In this document: one piece after another, positions 23,364 through 32,274 of the stretch
Numbering within the stretch: the stretch's first letter is position 1
Layout of the letters: each line of letters opens with the position of its first letter
Made by a program: the position numbers and the translations under genes
From: an uncultured Flavobacteriaceae bacterium
GTDB lineage: Bacteria > Bacteroidota > Bacteroidia > Flavobacteriales > Flavobacteriaceae
DNA length: 64,000 nucleotides
Direction of reading: 5' to 3'
Assembly (NCBI GenBank): GCA_937136455.1
Contig: CAKZOO010000100.1
Span: forward strand, 62,001-126,000
The notes under the pieces: generated by a model
What the model saw: the letters and a program-made list of their open reading frames with translations, nothing else
What the model was told of the DNA's origin: nothing
Database searches by the model: none

Positions 23364-23396
23364 AGTAAACCCACACCGTAATGGTGTGGGTTTACT
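23364..23396. terminator. Strong bidirectional hairpin terminator
   Basis: A 14-bp perfect stem, AGTAAACCCACACC and its complement, around a 5-nt loop. It separates the rightward replication operon from the leftward tail module. Confidence 0.7.
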
Positions 23397-23401
23397 AATA
23401 A

Positions 23402-23560
23402 CTAAGTTAAAGGAGAGTAATTATGAAAAGTTATAATCCAATCCTCGCCACCTTTTTCCGCAACTTCTTTTAACTCTTGGTTACTTACACTTCCGGAATC
23501 ACCCATAATAAGTAACATACCTGTTACACACCCCATAATAACAGTATTGTACATTGTCAT
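23402..23560 (-). CDS. Possible small lipoprotein-like ORF
   Basis: 52 codons from ATG 23560. It starts MTMYNTVIMGCVTGMLLIMG, a short hydrophobic stretch with one Cys, followed by a charged region. No clear ribosome binding site, so it may not be translated. The rest of 23266-23647 holds only the repeat, the terminator and a 16-codon plus-strand frame. Confidence 0.25.
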   Translation of the reverse strand: MTMYNTVIMGCVTGMLLIMGDSGSVSNQELKEVAEKGGEDWIITFHNYSPLT

Positions 23561-23647
23561 TATAGAGCTTTGCAAAGTTAGTGCCTAGGTGGGGTTTTGT
23601 GTAATGTGACTGCTAAGTTGAGATTCACTTATGAATTAATTCTTTAA

Positions 23648-23782
23648 TTAATCAACTATTATTAAAAAATCTTCAGTGTCGTCTATAAACGCAATTTCTT
23701 TTATCTCGCCATTTATATCATGAATCTCGATTTTTAAATCTTGGTTTAAAGCATCTTGTCTTTTTATTACATTTCCGTCCAT
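23648..23782 (-). CDS. Small acidic protein at the end of the tail operon
   Basis: 44 residues (MDGNVIKRQDALNQ...), starting inside the last codons of the tail spike gene, with GGAG 8 nt before ATG 23782. Strongly acidic C-terminus. Position suggests a tail fibre accessory or chaperone, but nothing in the sequence proves it. Confidence 0.5.
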   Translation of the reverse strand: MDGNVIKRQDALNQDLKIEIHDINGEIKEIAFIDDTEDFLIIVD

Positions 23783-26085
23783 TGAGTGGCTCCTGTATTA
23801 TTGTTTACTGTGGCTCTAAATCTTCTACCATCATCGGTTTTACTGTAAGTATCCCCTACAAGCCCAGGAACCAGAGTTACTGTTGGATCATCAGTTCCGT
23901 GTATCCATCGCCCGCCAAATGTGGATATGTTAGCTAGGGGAGAACCCCCGCCCGTAAATCCTGATACAGATTGTGCAAAAACTGCGTCTCTCGCCTCCAC
24001 TATCAAAGCGCCGGATGAGGCCGCGTTAACAGTAAGGAAAGAGATGGACTGTGCAACTCTAGTTTTTACAGTCCCCAGCTTTAACACGCCTTTATATGTC
24101 GAGTTTCCAAGCATTCGAATAGCTCTATCTGATGCATCTATGCGCATATCATCCCCGATTTCAATAGCCCCTCCCTGCAAGGAGTCGATACCTAAATCAA
24201 AACCGCTGCTAATAAAGCCTCGTCCTACAGCCCTAATCCAATTATTATCGTCTCTGTCATAAGGTGACGTGTCAATGCCAATTGCGGTATCTGTAGGTTG
24301 CTTATTGAATGTCAGGATTTTAGGATTTACTAGCTCTATGAGTCTATCAATGACGCCTGATGACGCAAGACTCCATCTGACCGCAACAGCCGTGACAGAC
24401 TCCCCGCCAGATCCGCTGAACTCTGCGGTTATGGTTGGGTTTTCTAACCTCATAGTACCTATATCAGCAAAGAATCCACTAGCTCCAGACTGACCTGTCA
24501 CACGCAACTTTGAGTTCTTGCCGTATATATTACTTGTGCCGTCACCAGTGAATGTAATACTGGATCCCTGCATCATATTCATGCGACTAATGTCAACAAC
24601 CCCCCCGTCTCGAATGTCCAATTCCACACTGTTGTTTGTAGTAACTCCCGTCAAATCAACACTAGCGGATCTAGTACCCCCGAAACCGAGAGAGTCAAAT
24701 TCCAGATTGATTGATATCGCATTTGGTGCAATATCGTCAGTAAAACCCCTAGCACTTATTTTACTGTAACCTCCTGATGCGGTAATACCACCTCGAAAGC
24801 ACGCCCTTGAGTAGGCGTAATCGGCAATTAAATCACAGTTATTGTAAACAAGTACACCATCACCACAAGAGTTGATTAACTTAACGCTGGGGTGTAGTTT
24901 AAGTCTTGCCCTGCCTTTTTTGTTTGCATCTGCCCCCCAAAATATCAAGTGAGATTGTTCTTTCTCAAAACCAGTGAAAGGACTTCTATTATCTCTATTT
25001 CCATCTAGTGTTCCATTCATGATTTCCCAAAGTGGTGAGTCATAATCAGAGCTGTAAACGGGTTGTCCCGTTATCTCATCTTGAGACGTCAACAACCTAA
25101 ACCAGTTTCCAAGACCATCAGCTTGCTTAAGTGTTGAGCCATTCAAGTCTAGAGTTACAGGTATTGCTGGGTTACAGAAATGCATATCTAATCCGTTATA
25201 GATCACACCTCTTTCAAGCACCAATTTCCCACCCCCTAGTGACTGTATCCTCTTGAGGCAAAAGTCAAACAAATCACGTTTGTTGGAAAACATATGGGTA
25301 AAGTCAGACGCCTCTACCAACCACTGTCCATCCTTAGATGTATCAACCTCATGCCTAGTAGCCACCCTACCCTGCTCAAACTTCACAGACCCAAGCGGTG
25401 TTGGATTGCCACCTGTATCCTCAAGCGCATCAACACCAACTGTTACGCGATACTCGTCACCAACCATGGAGAACGACACACCGCGCGCGCGAGGCTTACC
25501 ATCAAAGTCAGCAACAGAAGCAGCAAATTCAGTGACGTATTCTAAGGCTCCGGAATTACTTACAGTAAAATATAAATCTCCTCCTGTGAAAGATACATAC
25601 CCGTTATCATAAGTTAACCCTTGGATGCCAGTTGAACCTGCAAACACTCCTGAGAAGATCTCAACCCCTGCCAGTACATCTTGAGGTGTCGAATTTACTA
25701 CAAGAGAAGATGGTATCAAAAAATTATGGTTTGATAATAAGTTAGTGTTACCAACTGTAGAGTAAATTTCATCCTTTAGGGAATCTTCACCTTTACTGTA
25801 CAAATTACTGTCAGCAGAAGGGGCATTGCTTGTTGATGAGTAAGGTAAAGTTACCCCTGATTTAACAAAATATACCTTACCTTGAAATGTAGTAAAACTT
25901 ACTGTATCAGGAAATTGAATACCTGTAACATGTTCACCTAAGTGGTTATAACCATTACGACGTGCCCAAGATAAAATACCTGCTAAATTCAGTCCGATAC
26001 GTTTATCGATAGTCCCCTGACGTAGTATTGCCTGATCATCTACACCAAGAGTATTTGTTGATTGTAAATTTGGAATTTGTGCCAT
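23767..26085 (-). CDS. Tail spike / fibre, beta-helix type
   Basis: 772 residues. The N-terminus (MAQIPNLQSTNTLGVDDQAILRQG) resembles an anchoring segment. From about residue 250 a parallel beta-helix of pectate-lyase type is suggested by GGGKLVLERGVIYNGLDMHF, LDLNGSTLKQADG and LWEIMNGTLDGNRDN, followed by repeated short strands and a C-terminal knob. Such spikes bind or cleave surface polysaccharide. It is the last large gene of the tail module, as expected for a host-range protein. Base composition in the middle (GC-rich patches, for example near 25480) differs from its neighbours, hinting at exchange. Confidence 0.8.
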   Translation of the reverse strand: MAQIPNLQSTNTLGVDDQAILRQGTIDKRIGLNLAGILSWARRNGYNHLGEHVTGIQFPDTVSFTTFQGKVYFVKSGVTLPYSSTSNAPSADSNLYSKGEDSLKDEIYSTVGNTNLLSNHNFLIPSSLVVNSTPQDVLAGVEIFSGVFAGSTGIQGLTYDNGYVSFTGGDLYFTVSNSGALEYVTEFAASVADFDGKPRARGVSFSMVGDEYRVTVGVDALEDTGGNPTPLGSVKFEQGRVATRHEVDTSKDGQWLVEASDFTHMFSNKRDLFDFCLKRIQSLGGGKLVLERGVIYNGLDMHFCNPAIPVTLDLNGSTLKQADGLGNWFRLLTSQDEITGQPVYSSDYDSPLWEIMNGTLDGNRDNRSPFTGFEKEQSHLIFWGADANKKGRARLKLHPSVKLINSCGDGVLVYNNCDLIADYAYSRACFRGGITASGGYSKISARGFTDDIAPNAISINLEFDSLGFGGTRSASVDLTGVTTNNSVELDIRDGGVVDISRMNMMQGSSITFTGDGTSNIYGKNSKLRVTGQSGASGFFADIGTMRLENPTITAEFSGSGGESVTAVAVRWSLASSGVIDRLIELVNPKILTFNKQPTDTAIGIDTSPYDRDDNNWIRAVGRGFISSGFDLGIDSLQGGAIEIGDDMRIDASDRAIRMLGNSTYKGVLKLGTVKTRVAQSISFLTVNAASSGALIVEARDAVFAQSVSGFTGGGSPLANISTFGGRWIHGTDDPTVTLVPGLVGDTYSKTDDGRRFRATVNNNTGATQWTEM

Positions 26086-26100
26086 TTGTTTTAAATCCTA

Positions 26101-26463
26101 TTAGTGTTTTCTGACAACCCAGATGAATCCTGTTAGGTTATCTGATGTCATATCTGGAAGATTATTACCATAAGTTGCAAAAAGGGTTGGGGTATCTGTC
26201 ACTGAAATTGCTTGCCCGTTCATATGAAGCATGTTATCTTCAATTGGTAAGGTATCTGGATAAGGGAATGGACAGATATTAGACGGTGCAGCATGGTTTG
26301 TAAGAAGGTAAAATAACTGGTTCAATTGTTGAGCCGTAACTCCATGTAACCTACCCCATCCCTGTAACCACTCTTCCTCCTGAATCTCCCGTCTTTGATT
26401 ATTACCCTTTACAGGGTCTTGTGTCAGCTCAGAGGCAAACACTTTAAGTTGTTGATCACTCAT
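26101..26463 (-). CDS. Tail fibre-associated protein, 120 aa
   Basis: Lies between the baseplate wedge and spike genes and overlaps the former by 8 bp. Shows WLQGWGRLHGVTAQQLNQLFYLLTNHAAP in its middle (a helical pattern seen in phage tail proteins) and ends in GFIWVVRKH. Probably a fibre adaptor. Exact role unknown. Confidence 0.6.
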   Translation of the reverse strand: MSDQQLKVFASELTQDPVKGNNQRREIQEEEWLQGWGRLHGVTAQQLNQLFYLLTNHAAPSNICPFPYPDTLPIEDNMLHMNGQAISVTDTPTLFATYGNNLPDMTSDNLTGFIWVVRKH

Positions 26464-27412
26464 TTACAGAGACTCCTGCTACTTGTAATTTTTCTATATC
26501 TGTACTGTTAAGGTTGACGAATAAAGGATTAACTTCATTACCGTCAAACCATTCGTAATCTTCTACTGCACCGAGAGGATTAATGAAAGAGAATTCATTT
26601 ATTTCCCAAGGTAATAGTGTTTCATTCAATACTGCAGCTTCTATACCTTCCACTACAAGAGGCTCTACTGTGCTCGCATCTACCTGTAATTCCAAGACAA
26701 CATCCGATGTACCATCAAATAAAGTAAACTCTGCAGGGTCTTCCCATTCAATAATTTCCCTACCTATTGTGTCTGGATCATATTGAACCTGTTCACCTTG
26801 AAGGTTTAGAAATAAACTACCTGTACTACTAGATCCTAATACGAGTTCTAAAGTTTCTGAAACTCCGGCAGATACCACAGCGTTGAAAAGTTCTAAACCT
26901 ATTGTCCCCTCTTCCCAAGCAGGAAAGAAACTTTTATTCTCAGTATCCTGAACAATTACAACATTGGTTGTTACAGGTTTTATATCTTGGACAATTTCCC
27001 ACAAAGTTTTATCGGCATTCTTCTCTCCATCAAAAATAATTTGACCGAAAGACAAGATACCCTCTGCTATACGTACTCTGTCAGATTCTGTATAAGTTTT
27101 TACAATGTCGTAAACTACTGGTGGTGTACCATCAGATTTGTTTATTGCTATCTTAAGTTGGAGGGATTGTCTATACTCTTCATCATCCTGACCTGCACGA
27201 GGTTGACCTACAATATACCCGATATAATCAAGCCATACTCCTGTGACAGTATTTAAATCTTTCTGCTTGGATAGTTGAATCAGAGATTCTTCAACCTCCT
27301 CCATTTGTCTCAAGAAAGCTGTCAGGAACGTCTTTAATTTTTCTGATTCTGAAAAGACACTAGTAAGTCGGTTTATACCCTGATCTATATGGTCAAGTTT
27401 TTCAATTGTCAT
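26456..27412 (-). CDS. Baseplate wedge protein (P2 gpI / DUF2612-like)
   Basis: 318 residues. The first 150 match the tail-end I-family pattern: a helical start, WLDYIGYIVGQPRAGQDDEEYRQSLQLKIAINKSDGTPPVVYDIVKTY. The C-terminal half is beta-rich and may carry the attachment of fibres. It follows the gpJ-like gene, the order found in P2- and Mu-like baseplates. GGGAAGG precedes ATG 27412. Confidence 0.75.
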   Translation of the reverse strand: MTIEKLDHIDQGINRLTSVFSESEKLKTFLTAFLRQMEEVEESLIQLSKQKDLNTVTGVWLDYIGYIVGQPRAGQDDEEYRQSLQLKIAINKSDGTPPVVYDIVKTYTESDRVRIAEGILSFGQIIFDGEKNADKTLWEIVQDIKPVTTNVVIVQDTENKSFFPAWEEGTIGLELFNAVVSAGVSETLELVLGSSSTGSLFLNLQGEQVQYDPDTIGREIIEWEDPAEFTLFDGTSDVVLELQVDASTVEPLVVEGIEAAVLNETLLPWEINEFSFINPLGAVEDYEWFDGNEVNPLFVNLNSTDIEKLQVAGVSVNE

Positions 27413-27423
27413 AAAACCTTCCC

Positions 27424-28869
27424 TTATGTGGTTATAATTACACGACTCACGTCAAAATCTAAACTACTTACATCATTAACTGGAATGCGTACAAGTGACC
27501 ATGCAGGCGTATCTGTAGGAGATGCCGTAACCGCAACTTGAATATTGGACTGAATATACACACCTTGTACAGAATACAACGGTGCAAAGAATTTAGTAGG
27601 TTCTAAATCATCACCTTGATCCATTTGAGTAAGTCCGTAATTTACTACAGCATTTCTCATACGATCTTCACCATCAGCAGGGAATTGTTCTTCCTCATTA
27701 ATAGAATAAACTGCCCTTACCCATGCATATTCTGTAGTTGGTCGGCTAAACTTAACACCTTGTGTATCACCGTTTTGATCAATTATCGTTTTCTCGATAT
27801 CACCATGCATTTGCCCAAATAAAGGCTTAGTGGTGTGTAGCACTTCTGCAATTTCATTCTCATCACCACCTGCCACAAATGTCTCGTAATGCTTCCTAGG
27901 AACACCTGTAACAGTATCATCTACTAAGGTATCATTCACTACAATGTATGCACTTGTAACACCGTTTACTTGGCTCAGAGCTGTCTCAATGGAAGGTTTA
28001 GTTGCTGTACCTGTAGACTCTTCCCTTTCATCCATACGTTGACGTAATTCAGCATCTGTTTCTGTATCACGACCATTTTGAAAAGCTACAAGGTTTGTAA
28101 CACTCTGGATACCAAGTATAGAAGTTACTAATGTGGTGATAGTGTTCGCGTCAAAGTTAACTTCATTACCTGTCAATGCTGATTCTGAACTTACCAAACC
28201 ACCAACTGAATCTAGGTTAATATTACTAGAGTTGGTAGTTGTTAATTCGTTATTGAAAGATGGGAATGTGATTGTAATTGTTAAAGCATTAGTATCCAAT
28301 ACTACAGGAAAAGAAGTAACAGTGTTTAGTTGTATTTCAAGTCCTTGTAAGATGTTAAGTTCTGTAGATCCTAGTCCCGAATTATAAGTTGCCGTACTGC
28401 CTTCAACAGAGATACTATAAGCTGTATTATCTTGTACTGAATTGAGTGAAAATACAGATTGGTAACAGTTTGCACGGTTAAGTGTGTGCTCTACTTGAGT
28501 AAGTACTGCCCTGCCTTCTGCATCCTTACATGCTGTAAATTGAGGAATGAAAGTATTTTGATCACCAGTAAACAAGATAGAACCTGTGGAACCCGATTGT
28601 TTGATTCGTGTCAACCCTGCAATTCGGGCTAGGAAATCTAAATATTGACCTTCCGCAGTTTCTCTATTCTGTGTAAAAGCTACTGCTTCTGATAAGTCCC
28701 AATTATCTTTAGCTGATGCCGCAATGATCTGTATAATCTGACCTGCAACACTTTCAGGATTGGTAGGAAACTCTTCGCCCAGTCCTATTTTTAATTCTTC
28801 AACAATCTCATCAATGATTGCCTGTTTTGGTTTAGGAATAAAACCTTTATCAGTTACTCCGTAAGACAT
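27424..28869 (-). CDS. Baseplate wedge protein (gpJ-like)
   Basis: 481 residues. The N-terminus GVTDKGFIPKPKQAIIDEIVEELKIGLGEEF and LDFLARIAGLTRIKQSG are typical of the gpJ family. A central beta-rich insert precedes FQNGRDTETDAELRQRMDEREESTGTATKPSIETALSQVNGV, the best conserved part. It forms the wedge with the gp25-like and gpI-like neighbours. Confidence 0.85.
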   Translation of the reverse strand: MSYGVTDKGFIPKPKQAIIDEIVEELKIGLGEEFPTNPESVAGQIIQIIAASAKDNWDLSEAVAFTQNRETAEGQYLDFLARIAGLTRIKQSGSTGSILFTGDQNTFIPQFTACKDAEGRAVLTQVEHTLNRANCYQSVFSLNSVQDNTAYSISVEGSTATYNSGLGSTELNILQGLEIQLNTVTSFPVVLDTNALTITITFPSFNNELTTTNSSNINLDSVGGLVSSESALTGNEVNFDANTITTLVTSILGIQSVTNLVAFQNGRDTETDAELRQRMDEREESTGTATKPSIETALSQVNGVTSAYIVVNDTLVDDTVTGVPRKHYETFVAGGDENEIAEVLHTTKPLFGQMHGDIEKTIIDQNGDTQGVKFSRPTTEYAWVRAVYSINEEEQFPADGEDRMRNAVVNYGLTQMDQGDDLEPTKFFAPLYSVQGVYIQSNIQVAVTASPTDTPAWSLVRIPVNDVSSLDFDVSRVIITT

Positions 28870-28890
28870 GTTTTCTTACCACCTAATTAA

Positions 28891-29292
28891 TTATAAATAG
28901 AGAAGGTAGGGTTGAAACTCTATTGTCTCTCCGTCTACGGTATTAATCTGAGCTGTATAGGTCATTGTCCTAGTACCTCTATCAAAATCGTAACTACTTT
29001 CTACACTCTCTACAAATGGTTGACGAGATAAATGACGATCAAGTTCTCGTTTGATAAATATTTCTGGGTCTGGAAAGTTGTTCCCTAGAAAGAATCTTAC
29101 ATTATCTGCTACAGAAACATCTGGATTCTTGATCCAAGGTAATCCATAATTGATATGGGTGAAGAACTCTCCAAGGTTTAGGGATAATCCTAGCAAAATA
29201 AGTTGGGAATAAGCTTCACGAGAAGTAGTCAATCTTAGCCCACCTTCCGTAACTAAATCTTTGGTTTCCCAATCTAAAAGTAAATCTACCAT
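28891..29292 (-). CDS. Baseplate wedge protein (gp25-like)
   Basis: 133 residues, the usual size for this family. LRLTTSREAYSQLILLGLSLNLGEFFTHINYGLPW and the ELDRHLSRQPFVESVES segment match gp25-like baseplate proteins. Overlaps the spike gene end by 1 bp. Contributes to the wedge that joins sheath and baseplate. Confidence 0.8.
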   Translation of the reverse strand: MVDLLLDWETKDLVTEGGLRLTTSREAYSQLILLGLSLNLGEFFTHINYGLPWIKNPDVSVADNVRFFLGNNFPDPEIFIKRELDRHLSRQPFVESVESSYDFDRGTRTMTYTAQINTVDGETIEFQPYLLYL

Positions 29293-30110
29293 TATTCCAT
29301 AGCTCCTGTAGGTCTTCCTTCCGCATCTGTATGAATATGCGTGTTTACCACAACACCGTTGATAGTTACTGTACCATTGATATCCATATCCACTGCAAAG
29401 CTTGCACTACCTCCACCTAATCCTGCATAAGTACTTGCATAGACACCTGCATTAGCATTAACAACACCTTCTGATGTGGTTGTACCTTGAGTAGTGGTGT
29501 CACCTTCGACTGTCAGATTACCTTTGATTGTAGTACCGTTGTTGACAGTGAGGTGAGATGCGGTAATGTCGTAACTACCTTGTGCAGTACATTTAATATT
29601 TCCAGAAGTGGTTGTGGAGATATCACCACTTGGTGTTACAGTGATCTTCGTACTTTTACCTTCTATCTCAAGATTTGTTAGACTTGGGTTGTTGTGATTC
29701 TTACGTGTACCCCCTTCAAGTTTAACAAAGCAGTCTTCTAATCCCGCCACGTCATTTACTTGTTGAGTAACCACATCACCAAATCCATCAAGGTATCGAG
29801 ATAAATCTTTACGTGACCAATATAAGGTAACAGGGTCACCTACAGAAACAGGGAATCTAAATTTCCATCCACCAAACCTAGGGAGGTTGACAAATACTTT
29901 TTCAAGTTTTATAGTACCTGCTTCAACCTGACCTTTAGTTTCATATAAATCTTGGATAAGAACTTCCACACTGACACATTGAAGTTTTTCATAATCTTTA
30001 GTGTTAGTTATTCTAGCAGGTAATGTAGTGTATTCTTGCTCTGAAACCTTAGATGCACTTTCCAGTAATTTCTCTTTCAAAGAAGAGACTGCAACATCAT
30101 ATGTGGTCAT
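29292..30110 (-). CDS. Baseplate central spike (gpV/gp45-like)
   Basis: 272 residues. An N-terminal OB-like domain (VFVNLPRFGGWKFRFPVSVGDPVTLYWSRKD) is followed by a Thr/Gly-rich beta-helix and a C-terminal apex, THIHTDAEGRPTG. The HxH in the apex is the iron-binding motif of membrane-piercing spikes in P2 and phi92. It should form the trimeric needle under the baseplate hub. GGAGGGG precedes ATG 30110. Confidence 0.85.
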   Translation of the reverse strand: MTTYDVAVSSLKEKLLESASKVSEQEYTTLPARITNTKDYEKLQCVSVEVLIQDLYETKGQVEAGTIKLEKVFVNLPRFGGWKFRFPVSVGDPVTLYWSRKDLSRYLDGFGDVVTQQVNDVAGLEDCFVKLEGGTRKNHNNPSLTNLEIEGKSTKITVTPSGDISTTTSGNIKCTAQGSYDITASHLTVNNGTTIKGNLTVEGDTTTQGTTTSEGVVNANAGVYASTYAGLGGGSASFAVDMDINGTVTINGVVVNTHIHTDAEGRPTGAME

Positions 30111-30134
30111 TACAACCCCTCCTTATTGTTGTAT

Positions 30135-30155
30135 CTTATAAGGAATATTATAGCA
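30135..30155 (-). promoter_or_regulatory. Bipartite late promoter
   Basis: Minus strand: TGCTATAAT (-10 at 30152-30147), 6 bp, TATAAG (30140-30135). It lies 25-42 bp before the spike gene start. Confidence 0.6.
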
Positions 30156-30176
30156 CGAAACAAGAAGTGTTCTCAA

Positions 30177-31193
30177 TTACAAAGATTCCAATTTAAGGAC
30201 AGATACCCAAGTATTACTTACGGTATCCAAGATAAATCTGTTAGCTTTTACCATATAGGTTCCTTTATACTCTTTAGTAATGTCGTCATCTGGAACAGTT
30301 ACACACTGACCAACCTCAACAGGGAGGAAGAAAGTATTCAAGGTCAATTCACGGAGTTTGATATTCGAATCTTTATCTCCAGTGTCTACTTTATCTGTAG
30401 TATCTTCTATCTCGATAATTGCATCTAAAGGAAGTATGAAGTTGGTCTTGATAAAGTTGGTATAATCTTGCCCTTTCAATCGGTAAGGTACAATAACAAT
30501 TTTACCGTTTATATGAGAATAGGACAGGTTGTGTTTTGCCATGATCTTGTCAAAGTTAGTAACCAAACTACCTACAAATGTTCTACCACCTGTACGGTAG
30601 CGATCCTTTACATCTTCCAATCCAACAGTACCAATAGCTGTACCTGAGAATCTACCTGCCATATCGATTATAACATCACGCTCACTTACATCTTCTGGAT
30701 AGTTAAGGTTAACGATAGTATTTTTAGCAGCATGAGCATTGGTAGCACACTTTATAATATGGACAACACCCTCTCTATCTTTTCTAGTCTTAACTGATAC
30801 CACATCACCTGCATAGAATTGTACAACTTTTTGTTGGTATCCTGCTTCAATGATAATTACTGCACGTTCATTGGTAATGATGTCAATAAACTCTTGGTTA
30901 ATATTCCACAGCTCTAGTGTGGAGTTTTCTGAGTCACTACCATTTTTAGATAAAGCGTTACTTCCGTCAAATGAGAAACTATAACCCCTGCGGTTGTATC
31001 CATCTTCTACTAGGTTAGATATAAACTTAGAGTAAGAGGGCTTAGTTTCAACCCCTTGTTGTAGTTGTCTACTTTGAAGTGCTTCAGGTATTACAGATAA
31101 TTCTTGCTGTGTGTAAGTATCTATTTCAGGCTTAACACCCACAGTTATACGATAAGACGGTTCCCAATTTTCTTTCCAAGGTAACTCTTTCAT
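30177..31193 (-). CDS. Baseplate hub protein (gpD-like)
   Basis: 338 residues. Alternating beta-rich blocks, GYSFSFDGSNALSKNG...STLELWNI, VIIIEAGYQQKVVQFYAGDVVSVKTRKD and GQCVTVPDDDITKEYKGTYMVKANRF, fit the phage late control D / tail hub fold. Located between the plug and the spike genes as expected. AGGAGA precedes ATG 31193. Confidence 0.7.
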   Translation of the reverse strand: MKELPWKENWEPSYRITVGVKPEIDTYTQQELSVIPEALQSRQLQQGVETKPSYSKFISNLVEDGYNRRGYSFSFDGSNALSKNGSDSENSTLELWNINQEFIDIITNERAVIIIEAGYQQKVVQFYAGDVVSVKTRKDREGVVHIIKCATNAHAAKNTIVNLNYPEDVSERDVIIDMAGRFSGTAIGTVGLEDVKDRYRTGGRTFVGSLVTNFDKIMAKHNLSYSHINGKIVIVPYRLKGQDYTNFIKTNFILPLDAIIEIEDTTDKVDTGDKDSNIKLRELTLNTFFLPVEVGQCVTVPDDDITKEYKGTYMVKANRFILDTVSNTWVSVLKLESL

Positions 31194-31202
31194 TATTTCT
31201 CC

Positions 31203-31625
31203 TTAGGAATTACTTAACACTTCTTCACGATCCATGTAATATAGTCTGAACCGTTTTCCGTCTCCGAAATTATCCTTACCAACTGTATACACATTATCAC
31301 CTAGTCCTTTCTCAGACTCAGTATCTCCGCAAAACAGTAACCCTGTAGGTAGTTTGTCTGTGTAAGCTGTGTTAAGGATTTGTTGGTTCGGCATAAGCTT
31401 TACACTACCTTGAATTAAGGCGTCATACTGAGCTTCTCCGGAATCAAGGAACTGATCCATCTTAAACAGTGACGGGTCATAGATTGCCAAGTACCAACCT
31501 GAGTTTCGGAAACCCCTCTTAACTAAAGCATTGTTCCAGTGCATGTGAAATATATATTCTACAGAATCAAGGATTACTGGAAATACTTGATTGTAGTTTG
31601 TTGAGTCAAACTCTATACGTACCAT
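31203..31625 (-). CDS. Baseplate plug-like protein, 140 aa
   Basis: Beta-rich with IEFDSTNYNQVFPVILDSVEYIFHMHWNNALVKRGFRNSGWYLAIYD, a pattern I associate with the small plug of simple contractile baseplates. Located between the hub and the Dit-like gene. Family assignment is from pattern and position. Confidence 0.55.
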   Translation of the reverse strand: MVRIEFDSTNYNQVFPVILDSVEYIFHMHWNNALVKRGFRNSGWYLAIYDPSLFKMDQFLDSGEAQYDALIQGSVKLMPNQQILNTAYTDKLPTGLLFCGDTESEKGLGDNVYTVGKDNFGDGKRFRLYYMDREEVLSNS

Positions 31626-31626
31626 A

Positions 31627-32217
31627 CTATAATCCTGATTCTATTCCTAATAACGACCTGCCATCTTCCTCTACGCCACGAAGGATAGTTACACGTTCTT
31701 TCTCTTCAACTTCAGTCTTACCCCCTTTACCATTTGTAGGAGATGAGCCATCCGCATTCGCACCTGCACTTTGTTCTGGAGGAAGAAATAAAGTACCAAC
31801 TGTAGCTGCTTGACTTATCCACAATTCTCGTACAGATAAAGTAACAGTGACTGCATTTAAAAATCTATCTAAATTAACAGAACAAGATTCAATAACACAG
31901 TCTTCAATATCGTCCATCAATTCCACAGACTTATCTGTATAAAGTGTGAATCGTTGCTTACCTTCAATCAGAGAGTCAATCTGTCTTTGGAAGTCGATAG
32001 GATTAAGATTATCTTGTTGGTGAAGACCTTTTGAATAAGTAACAATACCGCTCATGTTTACGGTTTTAAGTCCAGTAGTGTATCCATCACTAATCTCCTT
32101 ACCGGACATAATAGACTTGCTTGTGATTTGGTTTTCCCTACTTACAGAGATATTCTGCTCACAATCTAAGCAAATTACTGTTTCGCCATCAGGGGCGATG
32201 ATATAAGCTTTACTCAT
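31627..32217 (-). CDS. Baseplate protein, tail-tube side (Dit-like candidate)
   Basis: 196 residues: beta-rich N-terminal 140 (NMSGIVTYSKGLHQQDNLNPIDFQRQIDSLIEGKQRFTLYT, SVNLDRFLNAVTVTLSV), then a flexible Gly/Ser/Lys tail. Position right after the tape measure suits a tube-end or distal-tail protein. Function inferred from order. Confidence 0.55.
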   Translation of the reverse strand: MSKAYIIAPDGETVICLDCEQNISVSRENQITSKSIMSGKEISDGYTTGLKTVNMSGIVTYSKGLHQQDNLNPIDFQRQIDSLIEGKQRFTLYTDKSVELMDDIEDCVIESCSVNLDRFLNAVTVTLSVRELWISQAATVGTLFLPPEQSAGANADGSSPTNGKGGKTEVEEKERVTILRGVEEDGRSLLGIESGL

Positions 32218-32227
32218 TAATTTTACC

Positions 32228-32262
32228 TATAAAAATAAACCCAACCCGAAGGTTGGGCTATA
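32228..32262 (-). terminator. Rho-independent terminator after tape measure gene
   Basis: Minus strand: CCCAACC, TTCG loop, GGTTGGG, then TTTATTTTTAT. It lies between the tape measure and the Dit-like gene, so downstream baseplate genes need read-through or their own promoter. Confidence 0.75.
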
Positions 32263-32274
32263 TTAGCTTGTTGA

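Noticed and set aside
23423..23473. 16-codon plus-strand frame after the terminator
   Set aside because: It has an AGGAGAG site, but is very short, lies after a strong hairpin and shows no family resemblance.
23767..26085. Plus-strand open frames opposite the tail spike gene (for example around 23921, 24518 and 25253)
   Set aside because: They are antisense shadows without ribosome binding sites; their sequences are compositionally odd and the minus strand has a coherent beta-helix protein.
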